The notes under the pieces were generated by a model. That model did no database searches. It was not told the origin of the DNA and saw nothing but the letters and a program-made list of their open reading frames with translations. A DNA stretch of 24,496 nt from JACZQZ01 sp046756945 (GTDB lineage Bacteria; Pseudomonadota; Alphaproteobacteria; Rhodospirillales; 2-02-FULL-58-16). Of the stretch, positions 1-6,741 are shown in pieces; position 1 is the first letter of the stretch, and the number at the start of each line of letters is the position of its first letter. The position numbers and the translations under genes were made by a program. The stretch spans positions 1-24,496 of the forward strand of contig JBHHXI010000030.1 in the NCBI GenBank assembly GCA_046756945.1, read 5' to 3'.

Positions 1-35
1 TTAATGGCCAGGCTGGGCCGCCGCGCCCCGGGCGG

Positions 36-54
36 GCGCGCCTTGCCGGCGCGC
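36..54. other. GC-rich hairpin near window edge
   Basis: GCGCGCC (36-42) and GGCGCGC (48-54) form a perfect 7-bp stem around TTGCC. No T-tract follows, so it is at best a weak or Rho-assisted terminator of a gene to the left of the window. In this base composition it may also be chance. No coding sequence in 1-224 is convincing. Confidence 0.25.
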
Positions 55-93
55 AAGGATCCGGGAGCGTGTTCAAAGGTGGGGCGACAAGGT

Positions 94-122
94 TCGACCG
101 GCGGCATATTAAGTATTATAAT
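94..122 (+). promoter_or_regulatory. Sigma70-type promoter for the DUF2189 gene
   Basis: A perfect TATAAT (117-122) lies 17 bp downstream of TCGACC (94-99), which matches the -35 consensus at 4 of 6 positions. It sits in a short AT-rich patch of otherwise very GC-rich DNA, about 100 bases before the start at 231. Transcription would begin near 129. The assignment rests on sequence match only. Confidence 0.5.
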
Positions 123-230
123 GATGCGACATTGCGGGTCGCGGCTCGACGTGACCAGCGGCTGGAGGGGACGCTCTAGGTCACCGGTGGCGTCGCTACG
201 GCCCGGACCAGCGGTTCAGGAGGAATGACC

Positions 231-1028
231 ATGGCGAATGAAAAGTCGATCGCCGACATCGGCACGTATGGGTCCACGAAACCGAATGTCCGCAGGATCG
301 GCACGGCGGACCTCATGGACGCTTTGGCCAGGGGCCTCGACGACTTCAAGGCGATGCCGACCCACGTCGTTTTCCTGTGCTTGATATATCCCATCGTCAC
401 TCTCATTTTCGCCAGGATTTACGCCGGATACGACGTGTTGCCGCTGGTCTTCCCGCTCCTTGCCGGATACACGCTGATCGGCCCTTTGGTGGCGACCGGC
501 ATGTACGAGTTGAGCCGGCGCCGCGAAGACGGTCTCGATATCTCCCGGGGGCATGCCTTTGACGTCCTCCGATCCCCGTCCATCGGCTCCATCGCGGCCC
601 TCGGCGTCGTGCTGATGGCGATCTACTTCGCGTGGTTGGGTGCGGCGTGGGCCATCTACGTGGAAAACTTCGGCAGTGTGGCGCCGGCGTCGATTGAAGA
701 GTTCGCCCGCCAGGTCTTCACCACACCGGCCGGCTGGACACTCATCATCGGCGGCAGCTGCGTCGGATTCCTCTTCGCCGTCGTCGTGTTGACTCTCAGC
801 GTGGTGTCCTTCCCGCTGCTTCTGGACCGGGACGTCGGCGTCATGTTGGCGATGCAAACGTCGGTAAGAGCGGTTCTCGTGAACCCGATGACGATGATGA
901 TTTGGGGCCTCATCGTCGCCGTCGCCCTGCTGGTCGGATCCTTGCCCTTGTTCGTCGGCCTTTCGGTCGTGATGCCGGTGCTCGGACATGCGACCTGGCA
1001 TCTGTATCGCAAGGTTGTGGATCTCTGA
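231..1028 (+). CDS. DUF2189 integral membrane protein
   Basis: A 265-residue polytopic membrane protein that I recognise as the DUF2189 family. The family has no defined biochemical function and is common in alphaproteobacteria. After a polar N-terminus of about 44 residues, hydrophobic segments lie near 45-64, 68-90, 118-142, 168-197 and 222-255. The family-typical stretch with GPLVATGMYELSRRRE falls at about 84-99. AGGAGG at 218-223 sits 7 bases before the ATG at 231. An in-frame ATG at 225 is only one base from that site, so 231 is preferred. The gene appears monocistronic, between the promoter at 94-122 and a hairpin at 1067-1103, just upstream of the oxidase cluster. A role near respiration is guilt by association only. 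Confidence 0.8.
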   Translation: MANEKSIADIGTYGSTKPNVRRIGTADLMDALARGLDDFKAMPTHVVFLCLIYPIVTLIFARIYAGYDVLPLVFPLLAGYTLIGPLVATGMYELSRRREDGLDISRGHAFDVLRSPSIGSIAALGVVLMAIYFAWLGAAWAIYVENFGSVAPASIEEFARQVFTTPAGWTLIIGGSCVGFLFAVVVLTLSVVSFPLLLDRDVGVMLAMQTSVRAVLVNPMTMMIWGLIVAVALLVGSLPLFVGLSVVMPVLGHATWHLYRKVVDL

Positions 1029-1066
1029 CGCGCCCCATTAACCCTAATTCCGCGCGAGCCGTAACG

Positions 1067-1103
1067 GAGCAGGCGCGCTTGAAGGGCGCCGAACGCCTGC
1101 TTT
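1067..1103 (+). terminator. Probable intrinsic terminator after the DUF2189 gene
   Basis: AGCAGGCG (1068-1075) pairs with CGCCTGCT (1094-1101), and TTT follows at 1101-1103. It lies 39 bases past the DUF2189 stop, between that gene and the convergent small ORF at 1135-1218. The long loop holds a GGCGCC palindrome, and the U-tract is short, so efficiency is uncertain. Confidence 0.45.
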
Positions 1104-1134
1104 GACGCCAATCACGGGGGCGGCGACACGCATC

Positions 1135-1218
1135 CTATTCCGACATCTTGATGATGATGCTGAAGTACATGAAGGCCGCGGCCGCGACGAGAATGGATGC
1201 CAAGACCCAGTTGTTCAT
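1135..1218 (-). CDS. 27-residue single-span membrane peptide, uncharacterised
   Basis: A small ORF begins at the ATG complementary to 1216-1218 and ends at a TAG at 1135-1137. The product starts MNNWVLASILVAAAAF and ends FSIIIKMSE: a short polar N-terminus, one hydrophobic helix of about 20 residues, then a short K-M-S-E tail. Few GC-rich shadow frames look like this. GGGG (1227-1230 read on the minus strand) lies 8 bases before the ATG, and a possible RNA pseudoknot abuts it (1231-1272). The gene is divergent from ctaC and convergent with the DUF2189 gene. Small single-span proteins often assist or regulate respiratory oxidases (CydX and the small cytochrome oxidase assembly proteins are known examples), so an oxidase accessory role is possible. 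That role is inference from position and shape; I recognise no specific family. Confidence 0.55.
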   Translation of the reverse strand: MNNWVLASILVAAAAFMYFSIIIKMSE

Positions 1219-1230
1219 TACCGCAACCCC

Positions 1231-1272
1231 GGGAGGGCGAGCAGGGAACATCCCTCCCTGCCGGTTGTTCCC
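1231..1272 (-). promoter_or_regulatory. Possible H-type pseudoknot in the leader of the 27-residue ORF
   Basis: Two perfect 7-base inverted repeats interlock. GGGAACA (1244-1250) pairs with TGTTCCC (1266-1272), and GGGAGGG (1231-1237) pairs with CCCTCCC (1252-1258). Read on the minus strand this gives stem 1, a 7-nt loop, stem 2's 5' arm, a single base, stem 1's 3' arm, a 6-nt loop, then stem 2's 3' arm. That geometry suits an H-type pseudoknot, or two mutually exclusive hairpins. The structure ends next to the GGGG ribosome binding site, 12 bases before the ATG at 1218. Confidence 0.4.
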
Positions 1273-1510
1273 GGCGGAATCGTGAAACCGCCTGCCACCG
1301 CCGCCGGGACGCGGTCGGGGACAGGGCCGGCATCATCGCGGCGGCACCCGGGAAAATCAAGTCCACCCCCGTGAGGGCGGCGTGTTTCATGATCCAGGTC
1401 AAGGGCAACGGTTATCCGAACGCGGTATGGATCACGCTCGGGGAATCGGTCATAAATTGCTGTCCAACACAGGATTGTCATGGTAGCACAGCGTCACCAA
1501 CGGACCCGAA

Positions 1511-1524
1511 ACTAGGAGGCTAGT
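1511..1524 (+). promoter_or_regulatory. Hairpin presenting an SD-like AGGAGG in the ctaC leader
   Basis: ACTAG (1511-1515) and CTAGT (1520-1524) flank GAGG, giving a 5-bp stem that places a perfect AGGAGG (1514-1519) partly in the loop, 82 bases before the ctaC ATG. It is too far away to serve ctaC directly. It could serve a short leader frame starting at the GTG at 1523, but the spacing of 3 bases is poor. Confidence 0.25.
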
Positions 1525-1605
1525 GCTGGGCTCCATCCGACCAAGAATAGACGTGGGTCAAACACGGCGGCAATTTCGATTATCGGATCAATTCGGACGG
1601 GAGTT

Positions 1606-2439
1606 ATGGTCAAGAGACTGAGTGTCCTTGCGTCGCTGATCGTGGCGTACGCCGTGGCGGAAAGCGCCCTGGCGGCCACCCCCGAGCCCTGGCGGCTCGG
1701 GTTCCAGGCGGCGGCGTCGCCGGTGATGGAAAGAATCAACGAATTTCACAATCTCCTGTTAGTCATCATCACCAGTATCACGGCGTTCGTTCTTGGACTG
1801 CTGGTCTATGTGGCGCTGCGCTTCAACGAGAAGAGCAACCCCGTGCCGTCGAAGACGACCCACAATACCGTGCTCGAAGTGCTGTGGACGGCAGTTCCGG
1901 TTGTCATCCTGATGGTTGTCGCGGTTCCGTCATTCAAGCTGCTGTACTTCATGGACCGCGCCCAGAATGCGGAAATGACGATCAAGGTGATCGGCCACCA
2001 GTGGTACTGGTCCTATGAGTATCCCGATCAGGGGAATTTTACCTTCGACAGCCTCATGGTGCCCGACGACGAACTGAAAGACGGGCAGCCCCGCCTGCTT
2101 GCCGTGGACAACACGGTGGTCGTCCCCGTCGATACCGACATCCGCGTTCTGGTGACCTCGGACGACGTGCTTCACGCCTGGGCTGTTCCGGCGCTGATCG
2201 CCAAGCTGGACGCCGTGCCGGGGCGCATTAACGAGACCTGGATGCGGATCAACCGCGAAGGCACGTATTACGGGCAGTGCTCGGAACTGTGCGGCGTCAA
2301 CCATGGCTTTATGCCCGTCGCCGTCGAAGCGGTTTCAAAAGAGGCATTCCGGACATGGGTCAAGACGGCCAAGAAGGAATTCGCGCGCGCCGATACCGAC
2401 GCCCTGCGGGTGGCTGAGACGGGCACCGGCGCCCGTTAG
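1606..2439 (+). CDS. ctaC: Cytochrome c oxidase subunit II (CuA subunit)
   Basis: Subunit II of an aa3-type oxidase. It takes electrons from cytochrome c at the binuclear CuA centre on the periplasmic face and passes them to subunit I. The 277-residue product has a signal peptide (cleavage near 23-24), two membrane helices (about 50-70 and 92-114) and a C-terminal cupredoxin domain. CuA ligands are visible: His190 in VLHAWAVPA, then Cys225, Glu227, Cys229, His233 and Met236 in CSELCGVNHGFM. The conserved aromatic stretch GHQWYWSYEYPD is also present. There is no fused C-terminal cytochrome c domain. GGGAG lies just before the ATG. It is the first gene of the oxidase cluster, 34 bases before ctaD. 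Confidence 0.96.
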   Translation: MVKRLSVLASLIVAYAVAESALAATPEPWRLGFQAAASPVMERINEFHNLLLVIITSITAFVLGLLVYVALRFNEKSNPVPSKTTHNTVLEVLWTAVPVVILMVVAVPSFKLLYFMDRAQNAEMTIKVIGHQWYWSYEYPDQGNFTFDSLMVPDDELKDGQPRLLAVDNTVVVPVDTDIRVLVTSDDVLHAWAVPALIAKLDAVPGRINETWMRINREGTYYGQCSELCGVNHGFMPVAVEAVSKEAFRTWVKTAKKEFARADTDALRVAETGTGAR

Positions 2440-2473
2440 GGGCCGGCAAGACCGGGGTACGAAGGGGATCAGG

Positions 2474-4087
2474 ATGGCTTACGGAGCTTCGGCGACAGCC
2501 CACGACGCGCACGAACACATACCGACCGGGTGGCGACGGTGGCTGTATTCCACCAACCACAAGGACATCGGCACCATGTACATGGTGCTGGCCATGATCG
2601 CCGGCGTCGTCGGTGGTGCAATGTCCTGGTTGATCCGCCTGGAACTGGCGGTGCCCGGCATCCAGTACATCAGCGATTTCCAGTTCTACAATGTGCTGGT
2701 CACCGCCCACGGCTTCATCATGGTGTTCTTCGTGGTCATGCCGGCGCTGATCGGGGGCTTCGGCAACTGGATCGTGCCGCTGATGATCGGGGCCCCCGAC
2801 ATGGCCTTCCCGCGCATGAACAACATCAGTTTCTGGTTGCTGGCGGCGGCCCTCATTCTGCTGGTGACGGCGGGATTGATCGAAGGAGGCCCGGGCACCG
2901 GCTGGACCGTCTATCCGCCCCTGAGCAACGCCGACTACCATCCCGGTCCGGCCGTGGACTTCGGCATACTCAGCCTGCACCTGGCCGGCGCCTCGTCGGT
3001 CCTCGGCGCCATCAACTTCATCACCACGATCTTGAACATGCGCGCGCCGGGCATGACCCTGCACAGGATGCCGCTGTTCGTGTGGTCGATTCTGGTTACC
3101 GCTTTCCTGCTGCTGCTCGCGATCCCGGTCTTGGCCGGGGCGCTGACCATGTTGCTGACGGACCGCAACTTCGGCACCACCTTCTTCGACGCGGCAGGCG
3201 GCGGCGACCCGATCCTGTGGCAGCACCTGTTCTGGTTCTTCGGTCATCCGGAAGTGTACATCATGATCCTGCCCGCCTTCGGGGTCATCAGCCAGGTCGT
3301 TTCCACGTTCTCCAGGAAACCGGTCTTCGGATATCTCGGCATGGCCTACGCCATGGTGTCCATCGGTGTCATCGGGTTCATCGTGTGGGCCCACCACATG
3401 TACACCGTGGGCCTGGACGTGGATACGCGGGCCTACTTCGTCGCCGCGACCATGGTCATCGCCGTTCCCACCGGGATCAAGATCTTCAGTTGGATCGCCA
3501 CCATGTGGGGCGGCTCCATCCGGTTCGACACGCCCATGCTGTGGGCCATGGGTTTCATCTTCCTGTTCGTGGTTGGCGGCGTGACCGGCCTGGTGCTCGC
3601 CAATGCCGGCGTCAATTCGGCGGTGCATGACACCTATTACGTTGTCGCCCACTTCCACTACGTGCTGTCGCTGGGCGCGGTGTTCTCCATATTCACCGCC
3701 TTCTACTACTGGATCGGCAAGATGTCCGGCCGGCGGTATCCCGAGACGCTGGCCAGGGTTCACTTCTGGGTTACCTTCATCGGGGTCAACTTATTGTTCT
3801 TCCCCATGCACTTCCTGGGACTGCAGGGCATGCCGAGGCGTATTCCCGACTATGCGGACGCTTTCGCCGGCTGGAATATGGTCAGCAGCGTGGGCACCCT
3901 GGTGACGGTGCTGGCGACCGTGTTGTTCTTTTTCATCGTGTACAGGACATTCGCCGCCGGGGAAAAGGTCGCCGCCAACCCGTGGGGCATGGGCGCCACA
4001 ACCCTGGAGTGGACGGTGGAGTCTCCGGCGCCCTTCCATACCCATGAGGAAATTCCCGACATGGGCGGACGGCAGCCGGCCGAGTAA
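2474..4087 (+). CDS. ctaD: Cytochrome c oxidase subunit I (heme a/a3-CuB)
   Basis: The catalytic subunit reduces O2 to water and pumps protons. It has 537 residues, normal for the family, with about 12 membrane helices. Ligands are intact: His79 and His395 for heme a, His393 for heme a3, and His258, His307 and His308 for CuB, with Tyr262 placed for the His-Tyr crosslink. D-channel Asp109, Glu260 in GHPEVY and K-channel Lys336 in PTGIKIFSW are all present, which makes this an A1-type heme-copper oxidase. GGGG at 2464-2467 sets the ATG at 2474; the frame is open further upstream into ctaC, but without homology. The ctaB gene for heme O synthase, often next in order, is absent. Confidence 0.97.
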   Translation: MAYGASATAHDAHEHIPTGWRRWLYSTNHKDIGTMYMVLAMIAGVVGGAMSWLIRLELAVPGIQYISDFQFYNVLVTAHGFIMVFFVVMPALIGGFGNWIVPLMIGAPDMAFPRMNNISFWLLAAALILLVTAGLIEGGPGTGWTVYPPLSNADYHPGPAVDFGILSLHLAGASSVLGAINFITTILNMRAPGMTLHRMPLFVWSILVTAFLLLLAIPVLAGALTMLLTDRNFGTTFFDAAGGGDPILWQHLFWFFGHPEVYIMILPAFGVISQVVSTFSRKPVFGYLGMAYAMVSIGVIGFIVWAHHMYTVGLDVDTRAYFVAATMVIAVPTGIKIFSWIATMWGGSIRFDTPMLWAMGFIFLFVVGGVTGLVLANAGVNSAVHDTYYVVAHFHYVLSLGAVFSIFTAFYYWIGKMSGRRYPETLARVHFWVTFIGVNLLFFPMHFLGLQGMPRRIPDYADAFAGWNMVSSVGTLVTVLATVLFFFIVYRTFAAGEKVAANPWGMGATTLEWTVESPAPFHTHEEIPDMGGRQPAE

Positions 4088-4109
4088 ACGGCCCGCCTGG
4101 AAAAAAGCC

Positions 4110-4736
4110 ATGGTCAACGCCCGCCGCAAGAATGGACTGATCGCCGGGGCCCTGTTTGTCGTGGCCGGCGGCATGGTCGGGATGGCCTTCGCGGCGGTGC
4201 CCCTGTACCAGTTGTTCTGTCAGGTCACCGGGTTCGGCGGCACGCCGCGCATTCAGGTGGCGGAAAGGGCGGCCGGGGCCACGGACCAGACCATCACCGT
4301 GCGTTTCGACGCCAACGTCAACTCGACGCTGCCCTGGAAGTTCCGCCCGGCGCAGAATGAAATGACGGTCCGCCTCGGCGAGACGGTGCTCGCCCGATTC
4401 GTCGCCAAGAACCTGTCCGCCGAACCACTGGTCGGGACCGCCACCTTCAACGTGACGCCGTTCAAGGCGGGACCGTACTTCAGCAAGGTCCAGTGCTTCT
4501 GCTTCACCGAGCAGAGTCTGGCCCCGGGCCAGGAGGTGGCGATGCCGGTGTCGTTCTACGTGGATCCCGAAATCTACGCCGATCCGGGCACCCGGGACGT
4601 CCATACGATCACGCTGTCCTACACCTTCTTCCGCGCCGACAGGGACGGGCGCGGCGACGGGAACGGCGCGGCCGGCGCCGACGGACCCCTTTTGTCCACC
4701 GGCAAAGGGCTCGAAGTGCCTGGTGACAGCGGTTAG
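4110..4736 (+). CDS. ctaG: Cytochrome c oxidase assembly protein CtaG/Cox11
   Basis: A membrane-anchored copper chaperone that delivers Cu to CuB of subunit I. The 208-residue product has one N-terminal membrane helix (about 9-30), then PLYQLFCQVTG with conserved Cys37, then an immunoglobulin-like periplasmic domain. The copper-binding CFC motif is at Cys129 and Cys131 (KVQCFCFTEQ). The C-terminal 30 residues are Gly/Asp-rich and poorly conserved. The ATG at 4110 follows TGGAAAA and gives the usual N-terminus; an in-frame ATG at 4044 inside ctaD would add 22 unlikely residues. It lies 22 bases after ctaD and is presumably co-transcribed. Confidence 0.94.
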   Translation: MVNARRKNGLIAGALFVVAGGMVGMAFAAVPLYQLFCQVTGFGGTPRIQVAERAAGATDQTITVRFDANVNSTLPWKFRPAQNEMTVRLGETVLARFVAKNLSAEPLVGTATFNVTPFKAGPYFSKVQCFCFTEQSLAPGQEVAMPVSFYVDPEIYADPGTRDVHTITLSYTFFRADRDGRGDGNGAAGADGPLLSTGKGLEVPGDSG

Positions 4737-4775
4737 GTCGACCGGCGACGGAGAAGTACGAACGGAGGAGCATGC

Positions 4776-5588
4776 ATGGCTGCCGAAGTCACCAAAAAAC
4801 ATCCCTGGCATATGGTCGAGCCAAGCCCGTGGCCGTTCGTGGGGACGGTTGCGGCCTTCACCATGGCGGTCGGGGGCATCGTGTACATGCATACCGGGAT
4901 GCCGTGGGGCTTCCTGGCGGGCGTCGCCATACTGCTGATCACGTTTTTCGGGTGGTGGCGCGACATGGTGCGCGAGGGCGAATCGGGCGCATACCACACG
5001 CGGCCCGTGCGCCATGGGCTGCGTGTGGGCATGGTCCTTTTCATCGCGTCCGAGGTGATGTTCTTCTTCGCCTTCTTCTGGGCCTACTTCCACAGCAGCA
5101 TGCCCATCCTGAGCCTTACCGCCGCCGAACAATGGCCGCCCGAGGGGATCGTTCCCCTGAAGACGTGGCACATACCGTTCCTTAACACCCTGATTCTGCT
5201 CAGCTCCGGCGCCACCGTGACCTGGGCCCACCACGCGCTGAGGGCCGGCGACCGCCCCCAGGCCGCCCTCGGAATTGCCTTGACCGTGTTGCTCGGCTTC
5301 ACCTTCCTGGGATTCCAGGCCTATGAATACTGGAGTGCCGCCTTCAAGATTACGGACGGCATCTACCCGTCCACCTTCTATCTGGCCACCGGTTTTCACG
5401 GATTTCACGTGTTCGTCGGGGCCTGTTTTCTGACCGTGTGCCTTTTCCGCGCCAGGGCCGGCCATTTCAAGCCCGACCATCACGTCGGCTTCGAGGCCGC
5501 CGCCTGGTACTGGCACTTCGTCGACGTGGTGTGGCTGTTCCTGTTCTCGTGGGTCTACTGGTGGGGCAGCTACGGCTACCCGTGGTAG
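4776..5588 (+). CDS. ctaE: Cytochrome c oxidase subunit III
   Basis: A non-catalytic core subunit of the aa3 oxidase that stabilises the complex and supports proton uptake. The 270-residue product begins with the typical HPWHMVEPSPWPF and has about seven membrane helices. It includes the conserved SEVMFFFAFFWAYFHSS and the closing WHFVDVVWLFLFSWVYWWG. GGAGGAG at 4764-4770 sits 5 bases before the ATG at 4776. It follows ctaG by 39 bases, and its stop overlaps the probable GTG start of the DUF983 gene. Confidence 0.96.
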   Translation: MAAEVTKKHPWHMVEPSPWPFVGTVAAFTMAVGGIVYMHTGMPWGFLAGVAILLITFFGWWRDMVREGESGAYHTRPVRHGLRVGMVLFIASEVMFFFAFFWAYFHSSMPILSLTAAEQWPPEGIVPLKTWHIPFLNTLILLSSGATVTWAHHALRAGDRPQAALGIALTVLLGFTFLGFQAYEYWSAAFKITDGIYPSTFYLATGFHGFHVFVGACFLTVCLFRARAGHFKPDHHVGFEAAAWYWHFVDVVWLFLFSWVYWWGSYGYPW

Positions 5589-5992
5589 ACGGCCGGCCCC
5601 CGTTTACCAACGAAGGTCCCCCCCGCGCGACGGCGGGGCTTCTCGGGCTGGGGATGCGCGGCCGCTGCCCCCGCTGCGGCGTGGGAAAGCTGTTTGACGG
5701 ATTTCTGGAAATATCGGACCGGTGTGGAGTCTGCGGCCTCGAGTTCGGCGGGCACGACGCCGGCGACGGTCCGGCCGTCTTCGGCATCTTGGTGATCGGC
5801 GCCGTCGTTGTCGGTTTGGCGTTGTCGCTGGAACTGGCCCTGGCGCCGCCGACATGGGTCCATCTGGTCCTGTGGACGCCGCTTATCCTTCTCGGTTCCG
5901 TGGCCATCCTCAGGCCGCTGAAGGGCGTGACCCTGGCGATTCAGTACAAATTCCGCTCCGTCGAGGAACCGGGAAAACCGGGCGGGACCTGA
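5582..5992 (+). CDS. DUF983 zinc-ribbon membrane protein
   Basis: A small membrane protein of the DUF983 family, often found just after ctaE in alphaproteobacterial oxidase clusters; its function is not established. An N-terminal zinc-ribbon-like motif (Cys29-x2-Cys32 and Cys48-x2-Cys51) precedes two hydrophobic segments (about 65-85 and 90-112). I prefer the GTG at 5582, which overlaps the ctaE stop by 7 bases, because the PRATAGLLGLGMRGRCPRCG stretch before the ATG at 5654 resembles the family's N-terminus. The ATG at 5654 would give 112 residues and is the alternative. It is the last gene of the oxidase cluster; the SURF1 gene that often follows is missing. Confidence 0.75.
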   Translation: MVDGRPPFTNEGPPRATAGLLGLGMRGRCPRCGVGKLFDGFLEISDRCGVCGLEFGGHDAGDGPAVFGILVIGAVVVGLALSLELALAPPTWVHLVLWTPLILLGSVAILRPLKGVTLAIQYKFRSVEEPGKPGGT

Positions 5993-6035
5993 GCGGAAAG
6001 ACCTCCCTTTGCCGCGGTGCCGTCTTGTGCGGCGA

Positions 6036-6725
6036 TCAGGCGGCCAGTATGTCCTTGAAACCCGTTTCGTTGCGTATCCGGCCGAGCGCATAGGCCTCGG
6101 CGAGGGAGAGAATCGCCGCGCCCGGGTTCTCGGCCAGCCAGGCGGTACCCGCCTGGTCCGAGGCAAAGAAATTCACATACCGGCAGAAGGTGCCGCGCAG
6201 GTCGGTCCGGTACCCGGCCGTCTCGGGCATGACGAAGGACATGACCACGCCGTCGGGGTCGGCCTTCTCCACCCCTTCCAGCGTCACGGTAAGGCGGATG
6301 TCCGTCCGGGTGACCGGACAGGTCGTCGTAATGCGCGCGGGGCTATCCAGAATTTGGGGAAGGAAGAGGCCGTCGAAGGCGCACCAGGTAAAAAGGTCGC
6401 GGCCGCCGACCGTGAATCGGTGGCGTGTGGGTGATTGGCTAAGCCCGCCAAAGCCTATGATCCTGCCTGGCTCGTCGTACTGATAGGTCGACGGCGGTAA
6501 ACGCCCGAGCAGGCTCCACACCGCAGTATCATCCAGCCCGAGCCTCACGGCCAGCCGTTCCACCGACACCGGTTCGCCCCCGGCAATAAGCCGATAGAGC
6601 GTGAGTAGTGCTCTTTGAGACTGAAAATCGACTCGGTTGAACAGTCCGCCATCGCGCAGAAAACCGGCGATGGCGCGAAAGGCCCCAGTGTTAACCGGGT
6701 TCTTGTCCTTTGCTTTCTCCGGCAT
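6036..6725 (-). CDS. merB: Organomercurial lyase (alkylmercury lyase)
   Basis: Cleaves the carbon-mercury bond of organomercurials by protonolysis, releasing Hg(II) for MerA; cytoplasmic. The 229-residue product has an N-terminal winged-helix-like region (about 30-80) and the MerB catalytic domain. The triad is intact: Cys115 and Asp118 in FTWCAFD, and Cys181 in GTFCRYVNFFAS. Cys136 matches the fourth conserved cysteine by spacing. The ATG at 6725 has GGGA about 7 bases upstream; an in-frame GTG at 6737 is possible. It is the last gene of the mer operon, 16 bases after merA, and converges with the DUF983 gene. Its presence makes this a broad-spectrum mercury locus. Confidence 0.93.
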   Translation of the reverse strand: MPEKAKDKNPVNTGAFRAIAGFLRDGGLFNRVDFQSQRALLTLYRLIAGGEPVSVERLAVRLGLDDTAVWSLLGRLPPSTYQYDEPGRIIGFGGLSQSPTRHRFTVGGRDLFTWCAFDGLFLPQILDSPARITTTCPVTRTDIRLTVTLEGVEKADPDGVVMSFVMPETAGYRTDLRGTFCRYVNFFASDQAGTAWLAENPGAAILSLAEAYALGRIRNETGFKDILAA

Positions 6726-6741
6726 CGTTTTTCCCACGCCT

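Larger units (their letters stand above)
1219..1605. other. Divergent intergenic region before ctaC
   Basis: This 387-base stretch separates the minus-strand 27-residue ORF from ctaC and must hold both promoters. I see no convincing -35/-10 pair. It contains the interlocked repeats at 1231-1272 and, nearer ctaC, a small hairpin ACTAG-GAGG-CTAGT (1511-1524) that displays AGGAGG. From the GTG at 1523 a 32-codon frame runs to a TGA at 1619-1621, overlapping the ctaC start out of frame. Confidence 0.5.

Noticed and set aside
4..228. 74-codon plus-strand frame at the window start
   Set aside because: Overlaps the promoter and leader of the DUF2189 gene, has no ribosome binding site, and its composition is not gene-like.
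2360..3763. 467-codon minus-strand open frame opposite ctaD
   Set aside because: Antisense shadow: the ctaD product has every heme-copper ligand, while the opposite frame is His/Gln/Asp-rich low-complexity sequence typical of GC-rich antisense frames.
3933..5516. 527-codon minus-strand open frame
   Set aside because: Antisense to ctaD, ctaG and ctaE; low-complexity composition.
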